A DNA stretch of 28,585 nucleotides, taken from the NCBI GenBank assembly GCA_049890115.1, contig JBMHCC010000024.1, positions 1 to 28,585 on the forward strand, read 5' to 3'. Position numbers and translations under genes: made by a program. Shown in pieces: positions 14,675 to 22,838 of this stretch. This stretch comes from UBA685 sp049890115. GTDB taxonomy: Bacteria > Pseudomonadota > Alphaproteobacteria > Puniceispirillales > Puniceispirillaceae. Position 1 is the stretch's first letter. Each line of letters opens with the position of its first letter. Under the pieces are notes generated by a model that saw only the letters and a program-made list of their open reading frames with translations, was not told where the DNA came from and ran no database searches.

Positions 14675-16846
14675 TTATGACGCTGCCTTTTTCTCTAGGC
14701 GGCGTTGGTGCAAGACAGGTTCTGTATAGCCTGATGGCTGAACCCTGCCAGCAAAAACAAGATCGCAAGCTGCCTGAAAAGCGATTGAATTTTCAAAATT
14801 ACCAGCCATTGGCTGATAATCAGGATCGCCAGCATTCTGGGCATCAACCACAGCTGCCATTTTCTGCATAACAGCCATAACCTTATCTTTTGATACCACA
14901 TTATGATGCAGCCAATTAGCCAGATGCTGAGATGAAATGCGCAAAGTTGCTCTATCTTCCATCAGGCCAACATTATTAATATCAGGCACTTTTGAGCAGC
15001 CAACACCAGCATCAATCCAGCGCACCACATAGCCTAAAATACCTTGGGCGTTATTTTCCAGCTCTTTGGTAATATCTTCATCAGACCAGTTCGGACGAAT
15101 AGCCACAGGTATCGTTAAAATATCATTCAGATTAGCGCGTTCACGCGAAGCCAATTCACGTTGGCGGTCAAACACATCAACCTTATGATAATGCATCGCA
15201 TGTAATGTGGCAGCTGTTGGCGATGGTACCCAAGCACAATTAGCACCTGATAAAGGATGGCCAATTTTCTGTTCAATCATATCTGCCATTAGATCAGGCA
15301 TGGCCCACATGCCTTTACCAATTTGTGCCTTGCCAGAAAATCCGCAAGCAAGGCCGATATCAACATTCCAATTTTCATAAGCGCCAATCCAGGCAGCTTG
15401 TTTCATATCACCTTTGCGGATCATAGGACCTGCTTCAAGTGAGGTGTGAATTTCATCACCGGTTCTGTCAAGGAAACCAGTATTGATAAAGACAACACGG
15501 TCTTTGGCAGCTCTGATACATTCTTTCAGATTAACAGTTGTCCTGCGTTCTTCATCCATAATGCCAATTTTCATCGTATGTGCTGGCAGGCCAAGAACTG
15601 ATTCGACATGATCAAAAATTTCACAAGCAAAAGCAACTTCATCAGGGCCATGCATTTTTGGCTTTACGATATAAATCGAATCATAGACAGAATTACTTGT
15701 TGCGCCTTGGCTGGCTCTGGCAAAATCATGCATCGCTGCCAAGGTGGTCATAAAGCCATCCATAATCCCTTCAGGAATTTCGTCACCACCATCAAGCAAA
15801 ATAGCAGGGTTTGTCATCAGATGACCAACATTACGCACTAACATTAAAGAGCGGCCTTTTAAGGTCAGCGTTCCGCCATTAGCTGCGCTATAGCTGCGAT
15901 CAGCATGCAGACTTCTGGTAAAGCTACGGCCACCCTTGGTCATTTCAATCGATAAATCACCGCTCATCAAGCCAAGCCAATTACGATAAGCCAGAACCTT
16001 ATCTTCTGAATCAACAGCCGCAACAGAATCTTCACAATCCATAATGGTCGAGATAGCTGATTCTAAAATGATATCATTAATATGTGCTTTATCCTCACTG
16101 CCAATCGCACCCTTGCTATCAAGTAGCAGGTCAATATGCAGATTATGACGCGCTAGTAATAAGCTAGTTGGGTTTGTCTCATCACCCTTATAGCCTTTAA
16201 ATTGGCTGGCATCATTCAGATAGGTTTTGGTGTCACCAAGTGATAATACAACTGTGCCATCAACCACTGAAAAACCAGTCACATCATGCCAGTCACCAAG
16301 TGACAATGGCGCTACCTCATTTAGGAAATCACGCGCTTTTGCAATCACCTTTTGGCCGCGTGCTGGATTATAGGCGCTGCCACGTTCAGTGCCATTATCA
16401 TCATCAATGGCATCTGTACCATAGAGCGCATCATATAAGCTGCCCCATCTGGCATTAGCTGCATTTAGCGCATAGCGCGCATTCATGACAGGCACCACTA
16501 ATTGCGGGCCAGCAATGGTGGCAATCTCTGGGTCAACCTTATCTGTTGCAATGGTAAAATCATCACCTTCAGGGACGATGTAACCAATCTCTTTCAAAAA
16601 AGCCTGATAGGCATCATCATCAATGCCCTTATCACGATTGGCTATCAGATAGGCATCAATCTTGCCTTGCAATGCATCACGATGTGCCAGCAAAGCTTTA
16701 TTTTTTGGCGTTAATTTGTGAACAGCCTCATCAAAACCTGCCCAGAAATCAGCAGCTGCGATTGGCAGCCCTGCTAGCAATTCTGTTTCAACAAATTTGT
16801 GAAGATCAGCGGCGACAGATAGTCTGCCAACAGAGATATATCCCAT
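14675..16846 (-). CDS. glcB: Malate synthase G
   Basis: Malate synthase G condenses glyoxylate with acetyl-CoA to form malate. At 723 residues it is the long monomeric G isoform. Family stretches visible are IMDCEDSVAAVDSEDKV, the LMLVRNVGHLMTNPA segment carrying the active-site arginine, KIGIMDEERRTTVNLKEC, FINTGFLDRTGDEIHTSLEAGP, and WVPSPTAATLHAMHYH. AAGGTGAGG sits about 8 bases before the ATG, a strong ribosome binding site that fixes the start. No isocitrate lyase gene is in the window, so glyoxylate could come from glycolate oxidation or from a bypass gene elsewhere. A perfect palindrome at 16947-16961 about 100 bases upstream is a likely operator. Confidence 0.97.
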   Translation of the reverse strand: MGYISVGRLSVAADLHKFVETELLAGLPIAAADFWAGFDEAVHKLTPKNKALLAHRDALQGKIDAYLIANRDKGIDDDAYQAFLKEIGYIVPEGDDFTIATDKVDPEIATIAGPQLVVPVMNARYALNAANARWGSLYDALYGTDAIDDDNGTERGSAYNPARGQKVIAKARDFLNEVAPLSLGDWHDVTGFSVVDGTVVLSLGDTKTYLNDASQFKGYKGDETNPTSLLLARHNLHIDLLLDSKGAIGSEDKAHINDIILESAISTIMDCEDSVAAVDSEDKVLAYRNWLGLMSGDLSIEMTKGGRSFTRSLHADRSYSAANGGTLTLKGRSLMLVRNVGHLMTNPAILLDGGDEIPEGIMDGFMTTLAAMHDFARASQGATSNSVYDSIYIVKPKMHGPDEVAFACEIFDHVESVLGLPAHTMKIGIMDEERRTTVNLKECIRAAKDRVVFINTGFLDRTGDEIHTSLEAGPMIRKGDMKQAAWIGAYENWNVDIGLACGFSGKAQIGKGMWAMPDLMADMIEQKIGHPLSGANCAWVPSPTAATLHAMHYHKVDVFDRQRELASRERANLNDILTIPVAIRPNWSDEDITKELENNAQGILGYVVRWIDAGVGCSKVPDINNVGLMEDRATLRISSQHLANWLHHNVVSKDKVMAVMQKMAAVVDAQNAGDPDYQPMAGNFENSIAFQAACDLVFAGRVQPSGYTEPVLHQRRLEKKAAS

Positions 16847-16946
16847 GATAAAGCCTCACCTTGAAAAAATATGATATGTGAAAGAGTTCTATTACTTCTT
16901 CCATACGCCAATTAATAAAAAAACGCATGATAAAAATGAAAGCAAT

Positions 16947-16961
16947 TTCCACATTGTGGAA
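16947..16961. promoter_or_regulatory. Palindromic operator candidate upstream of glcB
   Basis: TTCCACA-T-TGTGGAA is a perfect palindrome with 7-bp arms, in the 239-base spacer between the phosphohexomutase stop and the glcB start. It lies about 100 bases before the glcB ATG, a normal place for a regulator site. It does not match the classical E. coli IclR box closely. The rest of the spacer is AT-rich, without a convincing promoter pair or RNA element. Confidence 0.5.
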
Positions 16962-17085
16962 TAACGTTTCAAATATTGAGATGGGCTTGGTGACTGACTA
17001 TGACAATCGCTTTATTTGGCAGTGTTTATCTTCATTCTATCAGCCATTACCTGTTTTAGGCGCCACTTATGTTAGGCATCTGGTA

Positions 17086-18489
17086 TTAGGCATCTGGTCC
17101 ATCCCAGCTAATAGATTGCTGTGATAATAGTGATTGTAATTCATCTATTTTCGTTGCGAGAGCTGTTTCATCAACCCCTTCAGCACGCACAACAAGTGCT
17201 GCTTCTGTGTTTGAGGCACGTATTAGCCACCATCCTGTCTCATCCATTACCCTAACACCGTCAATCACAATCACATCACGGTCAGAGAATTGGCGCATTG
17301 CAGCCTCTGCCAATGCTGTCATATCAGCAAATTTACGCTCATCATCACATGGCACACGGCATTCAGGGCTAGCATAGCTTTGCGGCAGATTATCCATAAA
17401 ATCAGTGATGGTCTGGCCTGTGCGATGCATGGTTTGCAACAGCCTAACAGCGACATATAACGCATCATCAAAGCCATAATAACCATCTTTGATAAAGATA
17501 TGACCAGACATTTCACCAGCTAATTCACAACCTGTTTCAACCATTCTGCTTTTCATGTGGCTATGGCCTGTTTTCCATAAAGACGCCACACCACCAGCTT
17601 GCCTGACAATCGCCATTGCTGTTTGGCTAGATTTCACATCAAATAAAATTTCAGCACCAGGGTTACGTTGCAGATATTCAAGTGCCAAAAAGGCTGTCAG
17701 CAGATCACCAGGTACCTGACGGCCTTTGGCATCGATCACACCAAGCCTATCGCCATCACCATCAAAGCCAAGGCCGCAATCAGCATTCATCTCATCTCTG
17801 GCATCACGCAAAAAGCCAAGGGTATGCGGGTCAACAGGATCAGGGTGATGATTGGGGAAATTCCCATCCACCTCGGCAAATAATAAGTGATGCGTGCCTT
17901 CTAACTTTTCGATAAGCGCCGCAACAGCTGGCCCTGCTGCTCCATTGCCTGTATCCCAGATAAGAGGTCTTTCATCATGGGCAAGCCCATCTGTGAGCTT
18001 GGCGATATAATCATCAAAAACAGAGTGCTCTTGATAGCTGCCATCATGTGTCAGCGTCACACCAGCACGCCCCATCTGGCCCAGTTTTTCAATATCATCA
18101 CCATAAAAAGACAGATGTGTTTTCACCATCTTGAACCCGTTATAATCTTTCGGGTTATGTGAGCCTGTTATTTGAATGGCACCGTCACATTCAAGAATTC
18201 TATCAGCAAAATATAATTGTGGTGTCGGGCCAAGACCAATATCTATCACATGTGCCCCGCCTGCTATCAGCCCATCTATCAGTGCTTTTGATAAGGCAGG
18301 TGAGCTTAATCTGCCATCGCGGCCAACAGCGACTTTTTTAAGGCTGCCATCTAGGCAATTTGTGAAAAGGGCACCAATCGCAAAAGCATCTTCTTCTGTT
18401 AAGGTGTTCCCAATAATCCCGCGAATATCATAGGCACGCAAAATCGTAGGGTGAAATTCATGGGAATAAATCTCAGAAGAGGCTGTCAT
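17086..18489 (-). CDS. Phosphomannomutase/phosphoglucomutase
   Basis: An alpha-D-phosphohexomutase of 467 residues, of the AlgC/ManB type, which interconverts hexose-6-phosphate and hexose-1-phosphate. The phosphoserine is S110 in QITGSHNPKDYNG. The metal loop is GFDGDGDRLG, the sugar-binding loop is GEMSGHIF, and the phosphate-binding site is in LIRASNTEA near the C-terminus. It lies 11 bases downstream of galU on the same strand, so glucose-1-phosphate made here can go straight to UDP-glucose; mannose-1-phosphate is an alternative product. Preference for glucose or mannose cannot be read from the sequence. Confidence 0.92.
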   Translation of the reverse strand: MTASSEIYSHEFHPTILRAYDIRGIIGNTLTEEDAFAIGALFTNCLDGSLKKVAVGRDGRLSSPALSKALIDGLIAGGAHVIDIGLGPTPQLYFADRILECDGAIQITGSHNPKDYNGFKMVKTHLSFYGDDIEKLGQMGRAGVTLTHDGSYQEHSVFDDYIAKLTDGLAHDERPLIWDTGNGAAGPAVAALIEKLEGTHHLLFAEVDGNFPNHHPDPVDPHTLGFLRDARDEMNADCGLGFDGDGDRLGVIDAKGRQVPGDLLTAFLALEYLQRNPGAEILFDVKSSQTAMAIVRQAGGVASLWKTGHSHMKSRMVETGCELAGEMSGHIFIKDGYYGFDDALYVAVRLLQTMHRTGQTITDFMDNLPQSYASPECRVPCDDERKFADMTALAEAAMRQFSDRDVIVIDGVRVMDETGWWLIRASNTEAALVVRAEGVDETALATKIDELQSLLSQQSISWDGPDA

Positions 18490-18500
18490 AATGAGGCACT

Positions 18501-19364
18501 TTATTTCATTGTGATATTGTGAGACATCAACCAGTTTTTTAATTCTGGCCCGATTGTGTCATGGTTAAGACTCATTGCCAGATTCGCCTTTTGAAACCCA
18601 ATTTTTGAGCCACAATCATAGCGCGTTCCAGAAAAGCGATAGCCTGTAAAAGGTGACGTGCCAATTTGTCTTGCCAATGCATCTGTCAGCTGTATTTCAC
18701 CGCCAACACCAGCCTTTTGCTGACCAAGACTGTCAAAAACAGAAGCTTCAATAATATATCGCCCTATCACAGCTAGATTGGATGGTGCTTTTTCAGGGTG
18801 TGGCTTTTCGACAAGGCCTTTGACCTCAACCACCCTGCCATCATCTGAACCAGCTGTTACAATGCCATAGGATGATGTTTCGCTTTGCGGGACTTCCATA
18901 ACAGCAACCATATTGCCGCCCTGATAAGCAGCAACCATTTCCTGTAATGCTGGCTTACCAAGTACAAAATCATCTGCTAGCAAAATGGCGACAGGCTCAT
19001 CCCCAACTAGATGACGGGCACACCAGACAGCATGGCCAAGGCCTGCTGGCTCTTGCTGTCTGACATAGGCAACAGAACCAGGTGTGCGCATCATATCTCG
19101 TACGGTCTGCAAGGCCTGTTCTTTATTTTTTTCAATCAGCACAGATTCTAATTCAACAGAATGGTCAAAATGATCTTCAATCGCTGTCTTATTACGACCT
19201 GTGACAAAGATAAATTCTTCAATGCCAGCTGCGATGGCTTCTTCAACAGCATATTGGATAAGCGGCTTATCAAGTACCGGTAACATTTCCTTTGGCAAAG
19301 CTTTGGTCGCTGGCAAAAAGCGTGTTCCCAAACCACCAACAGGGAAAATTGCTTTTTTAATCAT
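18501..19364 (-). CDS. galU: UTP-glucose-1-phosphate uridylyltransferase
   Basis: GalU makes UDP-glucose from UTP and glucose-1-phosphate. The 287-residue protein opens with KKAIFPVGGLGTRFLPATK, the nucleotidyltransferase signature, and carries KALPKEMLPVLDKPLIQYAVEEA, LADDF and the conserved GGEIQLTDAL segment. I chose the ATG at 19364 because AAAGGG lies about 8 bases upstream. An in-frame GTG three codons earlier abuts that site and is unlikely. Its product is the substrate of Ugd encoded at 20132-21439. It is the first gene of a two-gene run with the phosphohexomutase and is divergent from gmhA. Confidence 0.95.
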   Translation of the reverse strand: MIKKAIFPVGGLGTRFLPATKALPKEMLPVLDKPLIQYAVEEAIAAGIEEFIFVTGRNKTAIEDHFDHSVELESVLIEKNKEQALQTVRDMMRTPGSVAYVRQQEPAGLGHAVWCARHLVGDEPVAILLADDFVLGKPALQEMVAAYQGGNMVAVMEVPQSETSSYGIVTAGSDDGRVVEVKGLVEKPHPEKAPSNLAVIGRYIIEASVFDSLGQQKAGVGGEIQLTDALARQIGTSPFTGYRFSGTRYDCGSKIGFQKANLAMSLNHDTIGPELKNWLMSHNITMK

Positions 19365-19395
19365 GCGGAACACCCTTTCTCATCAGCTATCTCTT

Positions 19396-19424
19396 TTGAT
19401 AGATGATTGCCTTGTCTGTGATAA
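19396..19424 (+). promoter_or_regulatory. Candidate promoter of gmhA
   Basis: TTGATA (19396-19401) and TGATAA (19419-19424) are spaced 17 bases in the galU-gmhA divergent spacer, 60 bases before the gmhA start. A small inverted repeat CTATC/GATAG overlaps the -35 box. Confidence 0.35.
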
Positions 19425-19484
19425 ACCGCCATAAAGAGATGGTCAAGAATACTGGTTATGACGTGATGTAATTTGAGGGATAGC

Positions 19485-20060
19485 ATGAGTATAAAAGAAT
19501 GTCTTTTGGCATCCGCCAAGGTGAAGCAAGATAGCGCTGAGCAGTTATCTGAGAAAGCAGAGCAGGCAGCAAAGATGATAGCTGATGCCCTTCAGAATGG
19601 CAAAAAGCTAATGCTATGTGGCAATGGTGGTTCAGCTGGTGACAGCCAGCATCTGGCAGCAGAATTTGTGGCAACTCTTGATCATACGCGCCCGCGCCCT
19701 GGCCTGCCAGCGATTGCGCTAACGACAGACACATCTTTTCTGACCGCCTATGCAAATGATTTTGGATTTGAAGGGGTGTTTGCACGGCAGGTGGAAACGC
19801 TGGGCCAGAAAGGTGATATATTACTTGCCATTTCTACCAGCGGTAATTCAAAAAATGTGCTGGCAGCGGCCAAGCGTGCAAAAGAGCTGGGGATAGGGGT
19901 CATTGCAATGACTGGCCAGACTGGTGGCGGCCTGGCAGGCTTAAGTGATATTTTAATCGCGGTTCCAAGTGATATCACCATGCATATACAAGAAGGCCAT
20001 ATCGCACTTGGCCATGCGATTACCGCCCATGTTGAACAGCTTATAGATAGTAAAAACTGA
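19485..20060 (+). CDS. gmhA: Phosphoheptose isomerase (SIS domain)
   Basis: A 191-residue SIS-domain protein of the GmhA family, which converts sedoheptulose-7-phosphate to glycero-manno-heptose-7-phosphate for LPS core synthesis. Signatures are LCGNGGSAGDSQHLAAEF (with the likely catalytic Glu), AISTSGNSKNVL and the C-terminal IQEGHIALGHAIT, holding the second catalytic region. I chose the ATG at 19485 since GAGGG lies 5 bases upstream; a TTG at 19473 overlaps that site. DiaA, a paralogue acting in replication initiation, is the main alternative, but the neighbourhood of galU and ugd favours envelope sugar synthesis. CCGG is absent from this gene, in contrast to the next one. Confidence 0.88.
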   Translation: MSIKECLLASAKVKQDSAEQLSEKAEQAAKMIADALQNGKKLMLCGNGGSAGDSQHLAAEFVATLDHTRPRPGLPAIALTTDTSFLTAYANDFGFEGVFARQVETLGQKGDILLAISTSGNSKNVLAAAKRAKELGIGVIAMTGQTGGGLAGLSDILIAVPSDITMHIQEGHIALGHAITAHVEQLIDSKN

Positions 20061-20076
20061 AATTTAGCGCCCAAAA

Positions 20077-20106
20077 TTTAAATCCCTTGATTTAAAATCG
20101 GGATTT
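20077..20106. repeat. Competing inverted repeats in gmhA-ugd spacer
   Basis: Two overlapping hairpins are possible. The first is TTTAAATC-CCTT-GATTTAAA (20077-20096, perfect 8-bp arms). The second pairs AAATCCC (20080-20086) with GGGATTT (20100-20106). They share bases, so only one can form at a time. The octamer ATTTAGCG occurs on each side (20062-20069 and 20103-20110). The position is between gmhA and ugd, exactly where base composition changes. It could be an attenuator-like leader, a weak terminator or an operator. Confidence 0.45.
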
Positions 20107-20131
20107 AGCGACGAGCTTAAAGGCAGAATAA

Positions 20132-21439
20132 ATGAATATTGTTGTTATTGGCACTGGATATGTTGGCCTGGTCTCGGGGGCGTGCTTTTCTGAATTTGGC
20201 TTTAACGTGACCTGCATTGACAAAGATAGTACAAAAATTGACCGGCTAAAGGCGGGAGAGATTCCTATCTATGAGCCGGGTCTGGAGGCATTGGTTGACC
20301 GCAATTTTCAGGCAGGGCGATTAAAATTTGCAACAACGCTGGCAGATAATGTCCGCCACGCAGATGCTGTTTTCATTGCGGTGGGGACGCCAACCCGGCG
20401 CGGTGACGGCCATGCAGATTTAAGCTATGTTTTTGCCGCCGCAAAAGAAGTCGCTGCCGAGCTATCAGATTACACAGTCATTGTTACCAAATCCACCGTT
20501 CCGGTTGGTACTGGCCGGCAGGTGGAAGAGGTGGTAAAAGCCGCAAACCCAGATGCGGATTTTGATGTCGTGTCTAATCCGGAATTCTTGCGTGAAGGTT
20601 CGGCAATTGGCGATTTTATGCGTCCAGACAGGGTCGTTGTTGGCGCTGAAACCGACCGGGCCATCGCCAGAATGCGCGCGCTCTATCGCCCGTTATATCT
20701 TATCGAAAAGCCGGTATTATTTACCAGTCTGGAAACTGCCGAGCTGATCAAATATGCGGCCAATGCCTTTTTGGCGGTAAAGATATCCTATATTAACCAA
20801 ATGGCGGATCTGTGCGAGGCGGTAGGCGCGGATGTACATGATGTTGCCAAAGGGATGGGATTGGATAACCGGATCGGGGCTAAATTTTTGCATCCAGGGC
20901 CTGGATATGGCGGCTCCTGTTTTCCAAAAGATACCCTTGCGCTTGTAAAGACAGCAGAGCTTTATGATGTGCCTGTTTCTATTGTCTCTGATGTGGTGGC
21001 CTATAATGCAGCTCGCAAGCAGGCGATGGCAGCGCGCGTGATAGCGGCCTGTGATGGCGCGGTATCGGGAAAAAAAATAGCGATATTAGGTCTGGCCTTT
21101 AAGCCGGAAACAGATGATATGCGTGAAAGTCCAGCCCTGGATATTGTGACGAGCCTTGCTGCGGCAGGGGCTAGCATAACCGCTTATGATCCCGCAGCAA
21201 TCGAAGAAGCCAGGCCGTTATTGCCAGATAGTGTGCTGTATGTGGCCTCTGCTCAGGACTGCCTGAAAGGGGCAGATTGTGCGGTTATGGTCACCGAATG
21301 GAACGAATTTCGGGCGCTCACTCCGCAAATATTTAAACAATTAATGGCCGTGCCAAAGCTGGTGGATTTACGCAATATTTATGAACCGGAAAGCATGCGC
21401 GAAATGGGCATAGCGTATCAGTCGATTGGCCGTAAATAG
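20132..21439 (+). CDS. ugd: UDP-glucose 6-dehydrogenase
   Basis: Ugd oxidises UDP-glucose twice with NAD to UDP-glucuronate, a precursor for exopolysaccharide or LPS sugars. The 435-residue protein has the Rossmann motif VVIGTGYVGLVSG (glycines at 7, 9, 12), the EPGLEALV segment, VTKSTVPVGTG, SNPEFLREGSAI and the catalytic cysteine C263 in GPGYGGSCFPKD. The C-terminal UDP-binding domain includes LAFKPETDDMRESPA. AAAGG lies about 8-9 bases before the ATG. Its substrate comes from GalU encoded nearby on the opposite strand. Its codon use is visibly richer in CCG/CGG and GCG than gmhA just upstream. Confidence 0.96.
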   Translation: MNIVVIGTGYVGLVSGACFSEFGFNVTCIDKDSTKIDRLKAGEIPIYEPGLEALVDRNFQAGRLKFATTLADNVRHADAVFIAVGTPTRRGDGHADLSYVFAAAKEVAAELSDYTVIVTKSTVPVGTGRQVEEVVKAANPDADFDVVSNPEFLREGSAIGDFMRPDRVVVGAETDRAIARMRALYRPLYLIEKPVLFTSLETAELIKYAANAFLAVKISYINQMADLCEAVGADVHDVAKGMGLDNRIGAKFLHPGPGYGGSCFPKDTLALVKTAELYDVPVSIVSDVVAYNAARKQAMAARVIAACDGAVSGKKIAILGLAFKPETDDMRESPALDIVTSLAAAGASITAYDPAAIEEARPLLPDSVLYVASAQDCLKGADCAVMVTEWNEFRALTPQIFKQLMAVPKLVDLRNIYEPESMREMGIAYQSIGRK

Positions 21440-21495
21440 CGAAATCCCTCGCGTGGGATAGAATTGGCCGTGATAATGTGAAAGAGAAATTTGTG

Positions 21496-22281
21496 ATGGA
21501 TTTTCATACCCCCTCGGCGCTGCCAAAACTTATGGTCGCTCCAAATGGCGCGCGCCGCACCAAACAGGATCACCCGGCGATACCTGTGACGCTGGAACAA
21601 ACCGTAGAGACAGCAAAAAAATGCTATCAGGCCGGGGCACAAGCTATTCATTTTCACCTGCGCGATGACAAGCAACAACATATTCTGGATGCCGGATTGT
21701 ATAAAGAAGGGCTAGCAGAATTATATCGTCAGGTACCAGAGATGCATTTGCAAATCACTACCGAAGCGGTGGGGCGGTATAGTCCGGAAGAAATGACCAA
21801 AATCGCCTATGATGTTATGCCGCCCGGTATTTCTATCGGGGTGGCCGAGCTGATGCCAGACCGCCAGCCAAATGCTCATAATATTCGCCTATATAAAACA
21901 CTATATGAGGCAGGGTGCCGGGTTCAGCATTTATGTTATCAGCTTGAAGATGTAGATTTACTTGCCCGGCTGATAGCCGATGCGGGGCTTGGCGAAGAAA
22001 AGATTTGGGGCATGTTTGTTATCGGGCATTATACAGGCCGTGTTAGCCATCCAGATATGATCCAGCCCTTTATCGACCGGGCGACCGCACATGGGCTGGA
22101 ACTGGATTGGGCGGTATGCGCCTTTGCTGAACAGGAACATGCTACCTTGGAACGGGCGAGCCAGCTAGGCGGCAAGGTGCGGGTAGGGTTTGAGAATTCC
22201 ATGTTCATGCCAGATGGCAGCATTGCCCCGGATAATGAAACACGCATAGCTGCGGCGCATAAGCTGTTTACACCAGCCTGA
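21496..22281 (+). CDS. BKACE family protein (DUF849, beta-keto acid cleavage enzyme)
   Basis: A 261-residue TIM-barrel protein of the BKACE family, zinc enzymes that cleave beta-keto acids with acetyl-CoA into acetoacetate and a new CoA ester. The metal-binding pair is in the IHFHLRD motif, the LQITTEAVGRYSPEEM stretch corresponds to the family TTG region, and RVGFENSMFMPDG matches the C-terminal metal/substrate motif. It is slightly shorter than the best-studied members. The family is diverse in substrate and I cannot name the substrate here. The ATG at 21496 is preferred because AAAGAGAAA lies upstream; a GTG at 21478 is also in frame. It follows ugd by 56 bases, a spacer with a small ATCCC/GGGAT hairpin. 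Confidence 0.85.
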   Translation: MDFHTPSALPKLMVAPNGARRTKQDHPAIPVTLEQTVETAKKCYQAGAQAIHFHLRDDKQQHILDAGLYKEGLAELYRQVPEMHLQITTEAVGRYSPEEMTKIAYDVMPPGISIGVAELMPDRQPNAHNIRLYKTLYEAGCRVQHLCYQLEDVDLLARLIADAGLGEEKIWGMFVIGHYTGRVSHPDMIQPFIDRATAHGLELDWAVCAFAEQEHATLERASQLGGKVRVGFENSMFMPDGSIAPDNETRIAAAHKLFTPA

Positions 22282-22314
22282 ATTCGCTGGCTTTGAATCC
22301 GCAGATATATCATC

Positions 22315-22343
22315 TTGTGCGCGTGCGCGGATAATCTTACTAT
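22315..22343 (+). promoter_or_regulatory. Candidate promoter of the RsbW-like gene
   Basis: TTGTGC (22315-22320) and TACTAT (22338-22343) are spaced 17 bases, 85 bases before the start at 22429, in the 147-base spacer after the BKACE gene. The spacer between the boxes is unusually GC-rich. Confidence 0.35.
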
Positions 22344-22428
22344 TTTTATATTAGTTTGCCCTGTTACTGGTGTCTTTTCAGGTGATAGGCTTATTTGTGA
22401 TATTACTTAGCCGGTAAGAGGACATGTG

Positions 22429-22821
22429 ATGTTAACCAAACAGTTTGCCTATATTCCGCAACCTGAATCTCTGTCTCAGGTTAGAGAAGATATAAATGCT
22501 TTTCTTGAAAAGGCTGGGTGGCAAAGCAAACAGATGGATGTCTCGCTGGCATTGGGCGAAGTGTTGCAAAATATCATCCGATATGGATTTGCCGGCGGTT
22601 CAAATGACGGCTCTATCTCTATTGATATTAGTGCGTCATCAACTGCATTACAGATGGTGATAACCGATAATGCCCCGCCATCTGATCCAGAAACCTGGGT
22701 GACAACCCATCGCCCTCCAGAAGAAGGCGGCCTGGGCTTGAATTTGATAAGGGCCCTGGCAAGTAAGGTTGAATTTTCCATGCTTGAAAAGGGCAATCAG
22801 GTGGAACTTGTTTTTTCTTAA
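22429..22821 (+). CDS. RsbW/SpoIIAB-like anti-sigma serine kinase
   Basis: A 130-residue single GHKL ATPase domain protein. The N box is LALGEVLQNIIRYG with E44 and N48, the G1 box is ITDNAPP with D80, and the G2 box is EEGGLGLNLI at about 98-107. Such proteins bind a target (classically a sigma factor) and phosphorylate a STAS antagonist on serine. A STAS partner (26352-26654) and a PP2C phosphatase (27812-28585) are encoded nearby, which supports a partner-switching role. The ATG at 22429 is preceded by AAGAGGA with 7-base spacing. It converges on the Mla-type operon, with only 17 bases between stops. No sigma factor gene is in the window, so the target is unknown. Confidence 0.87.
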   Translation: MLTKQFAYIPQPESLSQVREDINAFLEKAGWQSKQMDVSLALGEVLQNIIRYGFAGGSNDGSISIDISASSTALQMVITDNAPPSDPETWVTTHRPPEEGGLGLNLIRALASKVEFSMLEKGNQVELVFS

Positions 22822-22838
22822 AGATGGTATTTTGCACC

